A stretch of DNA of 64,000 nt from Chrysaora quinquecirrha (GCA_014526335.1 JACTAT010000010.1:5574282-5638281); one strand, 5' to 3'. Counted from the first letter of the stretch, positions 10,669 to 21,087 are shown. Numbers and translations are program-made. The notes: generated by a model not told the origin, from the sequence alone.

Positions 10669-13600
10669 GGCAATTATTACTATTATTATTATTATTATTA
10701 TTATTATTTTAATTATTATTGTTATTATTACGTTTTTAAAATGGAAACAATAAGCAAACTTACAATAGGCAACAATAGGCAACCACCAAAAAGAACAGCA
10801 AAAGCTTTTGTCCAGCATGACTTTGTAGTGCAATGGCTTAACTGTGAAATCAGTGGCAATTGTGCATTTTATGAAGCAAGCATGAAAATTGGCATACCTA
10901 CCCAGTTTGATACACTGAAGATGATGGGATACAGACCCCAATCGAAAAATGCCCCCAGATGCTATTTTTAGACTGGGGTACTCGGTACCATACCTCTACA
11001 AGGGTTTCTACCATAACAATGCTGGGAATAACGATACTGACATGAAACTTGGTAAGAATGCACAGTTTGATACGCTGAAAAAGATAGGATGCAGACCCCT
11101 CCGGAAAAGTGCCCCCTTAATCTATTTTTAGACTGGGGTACTCGGTACCATACCTCTACAAGGGTTTCTACCATAACAATGCTGGGAATAACGATACTGA
11201 CATGAAACTTAGTAAGAATGCACAGTTTGATACGCTGAAAAAGATAGGATGCAGACCCCTCCGGAAAAGTGCCCCCTTAATCTATTTTTAGACTGGGGTA
11301 CTCGGTACCATACCTCTACAAGCGTTTCTATTGTAACTATGTTGGGAATTAAGATATTGCAATGAAACTTGGCAAGTATACACAGTTTGATAAGCTGAAA
11401 AAGATAGTATGCAGACCCCTCCGGAAAAATGCCCCCTTATTCTATTTTTAGACTGGGGGACTCGGTACCATACCTCTACAAGCGTTTCTATTGTAACTAT
11501 GTTGGGAATTAAGATATTGCAATAAAACGTGGCAAGTATACACAGTTTGATAAGCTGAAAAAGATAGGATGCAGACCCCTCCGGAAAATGCCCCCTTATT
11601 CTATTTTTAGACTGGGGTACTCGGTACCATACCTCTACAAGCGTTTCTATTGTAACTATGTTGGGAATTAAGATATTGTAATAAAACTTGGCAAGAATGC
11701 ACAGTTTGATAAGCTGAAAAATATAGGATGCAGAACCCTCCGGAAAATGCCCCCTTATTCTATTTTTAGACTGGGGTACTTGGTACCATACCTCTACAAG
11801 TGTTTTTATGGTATATATGTTGGAAATTACGATATTGCAATGAAACTTGGCAAGAATGCACAGTTTGATACGCTAATAAAGATAGGATGCAGACTCCCTT
11901 TGAAAAAGTGTCCCCAGTTCTATTTTGAGACTAGGAGACTCGGTTCCATACCACTCTCAAAGCTTTTCAATTATAACTGTGATATACTACGTTAAGATAT
12001 TACAGTAGGATTATTCCTCGTATCTATATGCTTCAATGCTGCGTCAGACTGCCGTACCTACTTTCAAGCATCTCTATTTCAATAACCATTAATTAGATGT
12101 TTCCACAAGTGGATACCACAATAAGTGGGATCCGAACCTGGGCTGCATGACCAGAGAGCCAACGACGTTTCCGCAGAGCTATAGAGCTCAATGAAGTCAC
12201 CGAGTAACTCTCCAAGTCATACAGCCAAAGGCTCTCCTCCCGTCTGACGTTTTTTGTTTCCGCTATGTGGAGCCTTCTTCAGCACCATATCAATAACTAT
12301 TGATTATTTACAAACTTATCATAAACTTAAAATATGTTTGTATGAAATGTTAATAATAAATTAAATAAGAAATAGTGGTCTAGTACAAACCCCTCGCTAA
12401 ACGCGGCGTAACGCACTTTCAAGTATACAGTAAGTTGTATAAAACTGATGGAGAGTTGTTTATCATATTTACAATGCATTTTACTATACTCATCAGCTTA
12501 TCTTACCTTAACTAAAGAGCATCTGGGGCTACGGCTCGTGTGCTCCGTTCATCTAAGGGCACACCCATGTTCTCGCATTCAAGAATATATAAGAGCCAAT
12601 GTATATGATAGAGCGCCTGTATGCTGAAAGTTTATAAATTTGCACAGTATAGAGAGGCAATTTGTACACATATACATGGCGAACACAATGATACATATAA
12701 CCATAATTCAAGGATATACAAATCATATATTTATACTGTATGTACAATCAGCTAAACCTGATAACCACTTGAGTGTATGACCTCTGTGCAAATTTAAAAA
12801 ACTTTCAGCATACATGACCTCTCTAGTATACACCGACTCTCATATACGACCAATCTCCTCAGACCGTGTTCTTTGACGCGAGAACACGGGGTGCCGGAGC
12901 ATAGAAGTTATCCTCCTAAATTCTCTTTAAGGGAGATTAGATGCTGAGTACGGTGTGAAGGGGCTGGTATTGTTAAATATATATTCATTATGATATACAA
13001 TATTGCATCAGTTTTATACACCATACTGTATAGATGAAATGCGTTGCAAGGCGTTTAGTGCGGGCTTGTACTAGGCCATTATTTCTCTGTTGATTATAAA
13101 TTATTATTTCATTAAAAAAATCCAAAGTCTAAAAATAGAGTGAAAGGTCATTTTTCCGAAGGGGTCTGCATCCTATCTTTTTCAGCGCATCAAACTGTGT
13201 ATACTTGCCAAGTTTCATTGAATATCTTAATTCCCAACATAGTTACAATTGACACGCTTGTAGAGGTATGGTACCGAGTACCCCAGTCTAAAAATAGAAT
13301 AAGGGGGCACTTTTCCGGAGGGGTCTGCATCCTATCTTTTTCAGCTTATCAAACTGTGTATGATTACCAAGTTTAATTGCAATATCTTAATTCCCAACAT
13401 AGTTACAATAGAAACGCTTGTAGAGGTATGGTACCGAGTACCCTAGTCTAAAAATAGAATAAGGGGGCACTTTTCCGGAGGGGTCTGCATCCTATCTTTT
13501 TCAGCTTATCAAACTGTGTATACTTGCCAAGTTTCATTGCAATATCTTATTTCCCAACATAGTTACAATATAAACGCTTGTAGAGGTATGGTACCGAGTA

Positions 13601-14972
13601 CCCTAGTCTAAAAATAGAATAAGGGGCACTTTTCCGGAGGGGTCTGCATCCTATCTTTTTCAGCGTATCAAACTGTGCATTCTTACCAAGTTTCATGTCA
13701 GTATCGTTATTCCCAACATTGTTATGGTAGAAACCCTTGTAGAGGTATGGTACCGAGTACCCCAGTCTAAAAATAGCATCTGGGGGCATTTTTCGATTGG
13801 GGTCTGTATCCCATCGTCTTCAGCGTATCAAACTGGGTAGGTATGCCAATTTTCATGCTTGCTTCATAAAATGCACAATTGTGACAACTAGCTGATATAC
13901 TATTGTGGCCGATGGCAGTGAAGATTTATAGCACCATGGATTTGCTACATGGAAATGCTGAGCCTTATATTTGGTCGCTTGAAGAGAATTTTCGGTCAAC
14001 AAGCATTACATTTCTGATGTTGGGTGAAATTTTCTCGATGTCCAAAATTTTGCAATTACAAAGACGGTATTTTTTTCTGCAGTGATGACGAAAAACAAAG
14101 TCAGTCGAAAGATTCTTCACATTCTGAGACTTGTATCCTTCAATGTTATCGATCAACTTGTTTCATCAAAGTATAAAAATAAGGCCCCTTAAAAGGTCAA
14201 ACAAAAGGAACAACACTAAACATTCTCGAAAACAAAGAAAATGTTCAATCACTGAACAGTGAAACGTTTTATCGTGAGCAAACTTCGCCAAAATTGAACA
14301 ATACTAAACAAGTTGGTCAAGCGGTATGAATTTTTTGGAATGAACGAAAGTTATCGGAGTGTTATTCAGTCAAATTTTCAGTGTGTTTGACCAGGGCTGT
14401 TTCGAAACGACCCTTTCAGTTGAAAAGATGCATCAGTAAGATCCGTTAGCAGTGTGAAATGATGTATTCAGCGTCAGTCACCTGTGTCTCAGTAGTATTT
14501 TAATTAATCGAGACGTCGAACCTGGCTGTAACGCTACCGTAGCTTTGGCTCGAGCCGCGACCTCGCTGAGCTTCTGACACCACGAGCCAGCTGAATTAGG
14601 CCACGACGCCACAGCACCTTCACACTGAAAAGGAAACTATGACGATCATTTAGTGTCCATTCTGACCTCTGAATTGGATATTCTATCATAGCTTTTGACT
14701 ATAGTTCCATTAATGATTAAGTTAGGCCGAAATACAATCTACCGTACCAAAAATTATTGGTTTCACCTTTACTGAGAGTAGCACTGTTTCAAAATTTGAA
14801 CGCGAAAACTGTGATCGAAGAGCAGAAATTACAGCGTGAGAAGCAGAAGAAAGCAAGCGAAGATAAAAAAGAAAAAGATAAAATGAACCGAGAAGTCGAG
14901 AAATTAAAAAAGCAAGAAAGACAAGAACGCGAAAAGAAACGAACTCAAAAAGGAGAGAGAAAAGCTAGATAA
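7782..14972 (+). CDS. CCDC43: Coiled-coil domain-containing protein 43, five exons
   Basis: Exons are 7782-7943, 9786-9873, 10296-10452, 14083-14132 and 14779-14972 (TAA), about 216 residues. All junctions are GT-AG and phases agree (0, 1, 2, 1). The last acceptor could be three bases later (14782), removing one residue. Exon 1 carries the FEDWLCNKLKSLQLDEDVF-type N-terminal domain; exon 2 the EAILEKWNE segment; exon 3 the basic/acidic middle ending in EQYSHVEED; exon 4 a short acidic serine-rich linker; exon 5 a charged coiled coil ending in EKKRTQKGERK. Order, length and this terminal motif match vertebrate CCDC43 (about 224 residues). The protein has no established biochemical activity; CCDC43 genes are broadly expressed in animals. 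Intron 1 holds a repeat copy and a PLE hairpin, and intron 3 a 3-kb foldback element, but no exon is disturbed. Identification is from family recall, not alignment. Confidence 0.88.
8105..9068 (+). mobile_element. Repeat element copy A with CCACCA/ATC-rich core
   Basis: This copy matches 54,913-56,170 in inverted orientation: the end 'atgttcgaagaatttcgaaca', the 'ggcgtgtcactaactaac' tract, 'gccattagggccattgtctcg', 'tggcaaattgccac', 'gcggcaatttcaaaa', and the opposite end 'ctggttgaatatagcta..tgttcgaagaacgac'. Both ends carry TGTTCGAAGAA in inverted orientation. The core at about 8480-8900 is a degenerate trinucleotide/CCACCA satellite whose frames code only His/Pro/Thr-rich nonsense. It sits in CCDC43 intron 1. 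Confidence 0.72.
9482..9737. mobile_element. Two PLE ends in inverted orientation
   Basis: The left part (aacagcggaaacatttcagc..atacttaaaagct..aaacagaccgaaac) and the right part (gtttcagtctgtttctgatg..agcttttaagtatgccc..tgtttccgctg) are inverted repeats of each other. Both match the terminal region of the PLE at 16.8-20.0 kb. No RT or endonuclease sequence lies between, so only the termini remain, forming a potential hairpin in CCDC43 intron 1 just before exon 2. Confidence 0.65.
10637..10735. repeat. ATT trinucleotide microsatellite
   Basis: Two runs of TTA/ATT units are separated by 'aggcaattattac'. They lie just 5' of the foldback element in CCDC43 intron 3. Confidence 0.9.
10960..11995 (+). 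repeat. Left-arm array of about 160-bp units
   Basis: The word ACTGGGG(T)ACTCGGTACCAT recurs at about 10,972, 11,131, 11,291, 11,451, 11,610 and 11,769, with a degenerate seventh near 11,930. Units share 'aagataggatgcagacccct' and 'cacagtttgata'. The outermost and innermost units are the most diverged. Confidence 0.88.
13120..13800 (-). repeat. Right-arm array of the same units, inverted
   Basis: GTAGAGGTATGGTACCGAGT recurs at about 13,260, 13,420, 13,580 and 13,740, the reverse complement of the left-arm word, with a partial further unit near 13,127. The outermost unit matches the left outermost unit best (both carry the 'agatgctatttttag' variant), so the arms are paired by position. Confidence 0.88.
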
Positions 14973-15041
14973 CTGTCGTTTGCTGGGTGGAAATTTGAAT
15001 TTATACCGAAATGACTAATATTTAATGGATTTTTTACTAGA

Positions 15042-15047
15042 AATAAA
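15042..15047 (+). terminator. AATAAA polyadenylation signal of CCDC43
   Basis: A canonical AATAAA lies 70 bases after the CCDC43 stop codon and is the first one downstream. Confidence 0.65.
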
Positions 15048-15069
15048 GCAGCTGAATTATTTATAGCTT

Positions 15070-15190
15070 GAGGCCCTGACCAAACTATCAAACATAGTTG
15101 GTCCAACATTTAAAATTTGCTTTACAACAAATGTTTGCCCGTTTTGCCACGTCCAAAAACCTTGCTGCTTGGGAAGCCGTAAAACTGCTC
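15070..15190. repeat. CAAACATT-family dispersed repeat
   Basis: It starts GGCCCTGACCAAACTATCAA, almost the same as 41,271 onward, followed by AACATTTAAAATTTGCT. It lies directly after the CCDC43 polyadenylation signal. The region 15,190-16,055 holds no gene that I can support. Confidence 0.5.
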
Positions 15191-16055
15191 AAAATTTGCT
15201 CAAAAACATTACAACCGTGAGATATTTTTAACAGAACCGTATGACAAGATGAAAAGTCTCCGTTTTCACAAAAATTGCACAGAATCTATCAAAACCCTAA
15301 GTTAGTCAACTTTTACTCTTCACTTCACCTTTTGAGACGTTTTCCTCCCATAACAATTTTTGTTTTCATTGCGGGCTAACCTGCTTTTTCACTGAGTCGG
15401 CATTAAGTACCAAAAACGCAAAATTTTAATCAAAACCCGTAAAAGTTATCCAGAAATGCCGTGAAACCGTTCATCGACGAGATTTTCAAAACTCGAGAGA
15501 GAGACTGTAGAGAGACTTATGCAGTGTGTCGATTGGATTGTGCTAAAACCTCGCTAAACCAGGAGCTTGCAGAATCTCTGCAATAGGGGACTGGGAATGA
15601 AATCTCTGAAAATGTTTTTTATGGCAGTGTTCAAGCATGTCTCACTGCTTGCTGTTGCTGTGTAGAATGACTCGTGTTACGTCATATTTTGAATTTGGAA
15701 TTTTTGTATTAGGCTGTTTGTTTACGTTGAATTCGTTTTGTTGCAGTTCGTTGCATTCCATGCTTTTTCGTATGATTTTAAAATTAGAACATCAAATTAT
15801 TAAGCCATCTAAGATGCTGATGAAAGTGAGACAGAGTCTAGTTAGCAAATTTACTGTTTTGGTCAACTAAACCATCCCTGGATCTCCTCCGCAGACGTTT
15901 TTCAAAGAAACGTACTCCTCCGCAGTTTTTAGAAATCAGAAGTTTTGACTGAAAAACTTGACAATGGGATTTATTTAGACAAAGAAGTTTCAGACTCTTC
16001 TGCGGGGCTTTTCAGAATTTTAGTTTTGCAGTTGACAACCAAAATCTTTCACAGC

Positions 16056-16207
16056 ACAATTGACGATTTCGCAAAAGATGGCGTCGGGGAGGGGGGCATG
16101 ATGCATTGCGTTTGAATATCGAATTCCAGTAGAATAACTGCATTTCGAACGCAATGCATTGTGGTCAAATGCCCTCCCTCACCATCTTTCGCGGAATCGT
16201 CAATTGT
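16056..16207. mobile_element. 152-bp MITE, nearly palindromic
   Basis: The left end ACAATTGACGATTTCGCAAA and the reverse complement of the right end ACAATTGACGATTCCGCGAA match. Pairing continues through AGATGG, GGGAGGG and ATGCATTGCGTT to near the centre. No coding capacity. Confidence 0.75.
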
Positions 16208-16890
16208 TACATTCCCCGTGTTGCGTTCAATATCATCGCCATTACAGTAACAGTTTTTAAGGGTAAAAGGGTAATCGCACTCCTAGTTGCTATAGTATTT
16301 TGTTAGATATTGCCAAATTTTCGGATCTTTCAGTTCAAAAGTGGTGGCGTAAGCGTAACGGAGAAGCTCGGGGACATAATGAATAGCTATTTAGTATAAG
16401 ATGGGGCCCTTTTAAGAGACGGAGAAGTGACGTGAGCTCTACGGGGAAGCGCTCAGAGTAGTGGGAAAAATTTTGAAAACATGCCCTTTATAACATCGAA
16501 AAATGCACGTTACGTGTCCTAATGGCTGTTTGTAGATGGCTTGAGGAAACGTTTGGCATAATATGGCTAAAAAGCATACAATAAGAAATATTTGTGGGGG
16601 GCTTCTTTTGGTCTCCACTTTTTTTAAGGTTCTTTCCGACGATAAGAATTTCGTTTGTCGCCAAGATTTTCAATTTTATAGACCCACCCCGAGACCCCAA
16701 CAACAATGTTTCTACTATGGATAAGGCTAAACTTTGGCTAAGGAAAAATTTGGAGGCTGAAAGGCTAGTAACAAAAATTTGTAACAAAAATTGAGTGAAT
16801 AGTCTTTGAGGTGTACAAAACTTCAAAATTGCGATGAATAGCGGATTCATTTTCGGGCATACTTAAAAGCTTTTTTCGTCTGACACTCCT

Positions 16891-17922
16891 AAGGCTCTGT
16901 TTATATGGAGAAAATAGCCTCGGCTACCTGAGACTATTTCTTGGTGAGGCTATTTTCAGCTCCTGTTTATATGAAGGAAAAATAACCTCGGCTTGCTGAG
17001 GCTATTTTAATTTGGCGCCAAATTTGACAATTTTCGCGCATAGCGTGGCGGGATTTCAAAATCAAAATGGCTGCTCACAATAAGAAAAGACAATTGTCGA
17101 TTCTATTAATTAATTGTTCCTCGTTATTAATGATGTTAAACCAGTTAAATAGCTTAGTTCTGTTATCCCAGCTCTACCTGGGAAATTTAATTAGAATGTC
17201 TGGATTTGACTTTGCGATGGAGAAAGATTTCAGGAAGGAAAAGATGAGACGTGTTTCTTTTACTTTCTGCTGTATCCTGGTGTACCCAGTTTTTATCAGT
17301 TTACGTTCCTCTTTGCTTTGTTTTCCGTAAGCTGCTTTTTCATCAGCTGTCATTTCACAAACAGGCTTTAAAGGAGCTGTCTCCTCTGGAAGGCCAAAGA
17401 ATTCAGGATGTATCTTCGCCATTTCTTTGCGAATATGCTGATACTGAGTTGTTTTATCCGCATCGAAATCAGTGTTGTTGTATAAACATTGGTTTTTATA
17501 ATTCATTAAAACGTCTATTAGTTCCTTCATTAGTTGAGAGCTCCATCTAAAAGGCCTTTTTTCGACTTTCTTGGAGGTGGGTGGAGCCTGATTTGCTTGT
17601 TGCTCGTCTTCCGCCATTTTTTATTTGTGCCACGAATGAAAATGATGATCTGGGCTTGCGCAGTATTTGCAATTTTGTGTCGGCAGGGTGAGGCTATTCT
17701 TGTTTGCCTTTATATGAGGAAAAAATAACCTCACCAAGGCGATATATCGGCTCGCGTAGGTGGGATATCGGCTGTCCAAATAACCTCACTTAGGTGAGGC
17801 TATTTGAAATTCTCATATAAATGCAAAGTGAGAATTACTCTAGTTTGTATAGGATGCCGATATATCAGCTTAGAAAAAAACCTCGGCTAGCCGGGGCTAT
17901 TTCCACCATATAAACACAGCCT
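16891..17922 (-). mobile_element. Harbinger-like DNA transposon inserted in the PLE
   Basis: It interrupts the left PLE tail exactly between 'gacactcct' and 'cagagtatgaacg', which are contiguous in the right-hand tail copy. Ends are AAGGCTCTGTTTATATGG and, inverted, AGGCTGTGTTTATATGG, with internal repeats of 'aaaatarcctcggct'. CCT on both sides may be a 3-bp target duplication, but CCT is also the complement of the AGG terminus, so the boundary is ambiguous by three bases. The only clear gene is a Myb/SANT-like ORF. PIF/Harbinger elements usually encode such a protein beside their transposase, which supports that superfamily; no transposase was seen. Confidence 0.62.
17174..17617 (-). CDS. 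Myb/SANT-like DNA-binding protein of a Harbinger-like transposon
   Basis: A 147-residue ORF starts at ATG and has an acidic, glutamine-rich N-terminus. A basic helix-rich segment follows at about residues 20-75 with the tryptophan and leucines of a Myb/SANT-like fold (RPFRWSSQLMKELIDVL), then YQHIRKEMAKIHPEFFG. The second half is lysine-rich (KQSKEERKLIKTGY). In PIF/Harbinger elements a Myb-like protein binds the termini and helps bring the transposase to DNA in the nucleus; that role is known for the superfamily and inferred here. It lies wholly inside the terminal inverted repeats. The overlapping plus-strand frame at 17,067-17,330 is judged to be a shadow. Confidence 0.6.
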   Translation of the reverse strand: MAEDEQQANQAPPTSKKVEKRPFRWSSQLMKELIDVLMNYKNQCLYNNTDFDADKTTQYQHIRKEMAKIHPEFFGLPEETAPLKPVCEMTADEKAAYGKQSKEERKLIKTGYTRIQQKVKETRLIFSFLKSFSIAKSNPDILIKFPR

Positions 17923-18082
17923 CAGAGTATGAACGTCAGAAACAGACCGAAACAATAGACTAAGGCGGAATTTATACCCAGATGCGGCTCGAAATGCACC
18001 AATCAGAAAGAACGAAAAGCTGAATTGGCATTGTGTTTTAAACACCAAACAGCTGGTCGGATACAGCGGGAGGAGCAATGAA

Positions 18083-18511
18083 TTATTTGAAGAGCCCAAG
18101 TGAGAAAACGAACTCTTTCTGTCTACACAGAACCGGCCTTTTGGTTTTGATGTAGACAGATTCCAAAACCCCTAAGTGAAACAAAGATCTTGCTTTGCCT
18201 ATGATTCTGAAAAAATCCTCGCTGTAATTTTCCGCACAAATCGGGTTATCGAGTAGATGTTGTCCTATGGCAGAATCATGTTTAAGACTAGGTTGTTGTT
18301 TAGACCCACGGGGTGGTTGCTCTCTTTGCCGAAAATTATGCAGACGAATGTTAGTAGGGACATGCTGCTTTATCCTATCACCTAATCTCTGGGAAGTACG
18401 ACCTACGTACCTGGCATCACACCGGCACGAGAATTCATAAATGACCAAACTTTTTTGTGTGGTAGGTACGCAATCCTTTTGAATAGATGGTAGAACTTTC
18501 CGAGTGCCAAA
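18083..18511 (-). pseudogene. PLE GIY-YIG endonuclease end, inverted copy
   Basis: About 142 residues read from the word VFGTRKVLPSIQ to the stop after FSLGLFK. The GIY-YIG core is visible as YEFSCRCDARYVGRTSQRL, with the YVG and catalytic-type arginine present, then GDRIKQHVP. In PLEs this domain nicks DNA for target-primed reverse transcription. There is no RT upstream in this orientation: translation further 5' is only antisense to the plus-strand RT. It is a fragment created by the element's inverted terminal structure, but its endonuclease frame is intact. Confidence 0.8.
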
Positions 18512-19319
18512 AACCAGCCTTTTCACTAACGTACCTTTGGATGAGACTATCGGAATTTGCGCTAGAGCTCTATACCGGGGTGAACTTGTCAGTCCGCCGT
18601 TCCCTGAGGAGGTATTTGTCGAATTGATGGAGTCTGCTACCAGGTCGGTAGAGTTCAGCTTCAACAATGAGATGTACCGACAAAGGGACGGAGTCGCCAT
18701 GGGGAGCCCATTGGGACCAGCGCTAGCAAACATCTTTGTTGGTTTCTACGAAGGTCAACTTTTCGGCTCCACATCAAAACCTCCGGTTTATTTTCGATAT
18801 GTTGATGACACTTTCGCCATTTTCAAAAAAGAGTCCGATTGTAACGTTTTCCTCCAAAAACTCAACGCCTTGCATCCGTCTCTAAAATTTACTTTCGAAA
18901 AGGAGCAAAACAACTCTTTGCCGTTTCTCGACGTCTTTGTTGAAAACACTGCTACTGGATTTCTCACCAGTATATATAGGAAACCAACCTTTAGATACAC
19001 GGTGGGATTCCTTTAGTCCAAAACAGAGGAAAATTAACCTCATCAACACGCTAGTTCATCGGGCACTTATGATTTGCTCTAAATCTCGGCTTGATTCGGA
19101 ATTGGATAAAATACGGTCTATTCTCATTGAAAACGGTTACCCTGAGGACGTCATTTCGGATTGTTTTCGCAAGAAGATCGCAAGTTTTCGGCTGATAAAA
19201 AGTATGGTCCGCAAAAGTGCCCTGTTTACCTAAAAATGCCTTGGATAGGAAATGTCTCATTGCGATTCGAAAGTCAAATTAAAAAGGCCATTACTAAGTG
19301 CTTCGCTGCTGCCAACCCT
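18512..19319 (+). pseudogene. PLE reverse transcriptase core and linker, broken
   Basis: The frame opens inside RT motif A (SLFTNVPLDETI), so the fingers region is missing. GVAMGSPLGPALANIF (motif B) and the catalytic YVDDTF (motif C) follow, then FLDVFVENTATGF and YRKPTF. Near 18,985 the frame shifts and continues as TRWDSFSPKQRKINLINTL. Another shift occurs near 19,190 before KCPVYLKMPWIG. The order RT-linker-GIY-YIG is diagnostic of Penelope-like elements. The 5' truncation coincides with the start of the inverted copy. Confidence 0.8.
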
Positions 19320-19746
19320 CGGTTAGTTTTTGGCACTCGGAAAGTTCTACCATCTATTCAAAAGGATTGCGTACCTACCACACAAAAAAGTTTGGTCATT
19401 TATGAATTCTCGTGCCGGTGTGATGCCAGGTACTTCCCAGAGATTAGGTGATAGGATAAAGCAGCATGTCCCTACTAACATTCGTCTGCATAATTTTCGT
19501 CAAAGAGAGCAACCACCCCGTGGGTCTAAACAACAACCTAGTCTTAAACATGATTCTGCCATAGGACAACATCTACTCGATAACCCGATTTGTGCAGAAA
19601 ATTACAGCGAGGATTTTTTCAGAATCATAGGGAAAGCAAGTTCTTTGTTTCACTTAGGGGTTTTGGAATCTGTCTACATCAAAACCAAAAGGCCGGTTCT
19701 CTGTAGACAGAAAGAGTTCGTTTTCTCACTTGGACTCTTCAAATAA
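19320..19746 (+). pseudogene. PLE GIY-YIG endonuclease, plus-strand copy with 11-bp deletion
   Basis: This is the same sequence as the inverted copy except that GTAGGTCGTAC is missing after 'ccaggtac' at about 19,434. The loss removes the YVG and following arginine region and shifts the frame, so the domain is split between two frames. GTAC at both edges of the lost segment suggests deletion by microhomology. The frame ends at the same FSLGLFK stop. Confidence 0.8.
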
Positions 19747-19972
19747 TTCATTGGTCCTCCGCTGTATCCGACCAGCTGATTGGTGTTTAAAACACAATGC
19801 CAATTCAGCTTTTCGTTCTTTCTGATTGGTGCATTTCGAGCCGCATCTGGGTATAAATTCCGCCTTAGTCTATTGTTTCGGTCTGTTTCTGACGTTCATA
19901 CTCTGAGGAGTATCAGACGAAAAAAGCTTTTAAGTATGCCCGAAAATGATTCCGCTATTCATCGCAATTTTA

Positions 19973-20716
19973 ACAAAAATTGAGGTTAGGCCAAATTTTT
20001 TGGTTCTTATTATGGGGAATGAATAGAGTGAAAAGTTGAAAAGGAAATGTTCTTTAACTTGATAAGGTCAAGGAGGCCAGGGATTGGGTTGCCATTTCCT
20101 TGATTTGACTCATGGCACACGTATGGATTTTACGCATGTACACTGTGACATAGAATTACTGTCATGACTTATCATTACGTCGAAATATTTTCAGGGTTAA
20201 GGTGAAGTTTCTCCTCGAACCACATGTTCCGCATTTTCTACGTAACTCATTCTTGATTCATAACATGTAAGTCTTCCATGTCCTCAATTCACTTGATATT
20301 TTCTTCCTTTTTTGCGCTTTAAATGTTTCCTTCATTCTTCTCTTTTCTGGGTATCGTAAGTTAGAGAGCTGCCTGTTAAAATTGAGGGTTGTGTGGTGTA
20401 GCGCGGAGACTTGGAAGGCTATCTATCAGTAAGGGGAGTGTGCGGAGAAGAGTCTGTGGTGGAGCGCTATCTTTGGGTCTGGGTTTTGAGTGTTGATTGA
20501 GGTCTAAGTGGTCTGACGAGTAATTTGGAGTTGGGATATAATGAATAATGTGGAGGTAATATGGGGAGCTGGAAGCGAATCTACAACTTTGTAATGATTC
20601 CAACGGCATCTGTTGCATCATAGTCTATGGTTGCATTGATCAATTGAGGGCTGAGCGTCTTGCTGACATATAACCAAACCCTTGGGAACGAGGCTGCAGA
20701 AATCCAGCCCAGCCCA
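19973..20716. other. No gene seen
   Basis: No splice-compatible coding exon stands out. The minus-strand frame at 20,376-20,621 lacks recognisable domains and is treated as chance. Confidence 0.4.
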
Positions 20717-21087
20717 TAGACTCACTACACAAGTCTCATGTTTTGGCTACACTTTTTTTTCAATAAGCAATTGGACTTCGGTCCAGCCCTCAAGAGTTGC
20801 TTAACATATCAAGGATTTCAGCCGTCACAGAATGCCTTGTACCCCCTAAAACCTCTTATTTTAGCTCTTTTCTGGCCTTTTAATGTAATTGACAAGTTTG
20901 CAAGGATGTACAGTATAAAAAAGGCAATTTCACCAAAATTTTTAACAAAATCTTAGCCCTAGTTGCTTATTGACCAGTTGCTAATTAAAAAATAAGTGTA
21001 CCCTATTTTGATTGTGCCTCCAACAGTGCGATTGTAAAGAACGACAACAACACCGTGCGAAGCAATGGGACTAATTTAGTGAGTCTA
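20717..21087. mobile_element. Short TAGACTCACT MITE split by a second MITE
   Basis: Ends are TAGACTCACTACAC and, inverted, TAGACTCACTAAATT. A 119-bp relative without the insert lies at 38,520-38,638 and shares the AACGACAACAAC and GYGAAG words before the right end. The inner element occupies 20,750-20,998. Confidence 0.65.
20750..20998 (+). mobile_element. TA-flanked CACTT MITE ('ataagcaa' family)
   Basis: CACTTTTTTTTCAATAAGCA at the left and AATAAGTG at the right are flanked by TA on both sides, fitting a TA target duplication. The same family appears inverted at 39,563-39,809 and decayed at 2222-2432. Confidence 0.7.

Larger units (their letters stand above)
10857..13881. mobile_element. 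3-kb foldback-type palindromic element
   Basis: The extreme left (CAATTGTGCATTTTATGAAG) recurs inverted at the extreme right, 13,862-13,881. Inside each arm, units of about 160 bp are tandemly repeated (six to seven on the left, about five on the right, reverse orientation). Further in, 12,345-12,460 pairs with 13,005-13,110 and 12,541-12,660 with 12,780-12,900, so the whole element folds about a centre near 12,715. No ORF looks coding. Tandem subrepeats inside long inverted arms are the hallmark of foldback elements (FB, Galileo). A left-only segment near 12,000-12,340 and extra repeat units explain the arm-length difference. No target duplication was resolved. Confidence 0.78.
16813..19972 (+). 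mobile_element. Penelope-like element with inverted terminal copy
   Basis: The plus-strand body runs RT (from 18,512), linker, GIY-YIG endonuclease and 3' tail to about 19,972. To its left lies a reverse-oriented copy of the GIY-YIG end and tail (18,511 back to 17,923, then 16,890-16,813 on the other side of an inserted DNA transposon). Both copies share the tail words 'gtctgtttctgacgttcata' and 'agcttttaagtatgcccgaa'. PLEs commonly carry such long terminal repeats in direct or inverted order. The RT is cut at its 5' side at the inverted-repeat junction, so the element is non-functional. Confidence 0.82.

Noticed and set aside
10741..11995. ORFs of 60-90 codons in the foldback element arms
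   Set aside because: The same frames recur only because the 160-bp unit repeats; frames are not kept between units and no domain is recognisable.
12120..12290. tRNA-like B-box word (inverted GGTTCGGATCC) suggesting a SINE or tRNA gene
   Set aside because: No matching A box at the right distance, no cloverleaf, and no poly-A or oligo-T tail.
17067..17330. Plus-strand 87-codon ORF starting MAAHNKKRQLS in the Harbinger-like element
   Set aside because: It overlaps the Myb-like ORF antisense and has no recognisable transposase or DNA-binding motif, so it is treated as a shadow, though a degraded transposase start cannot be excluded.
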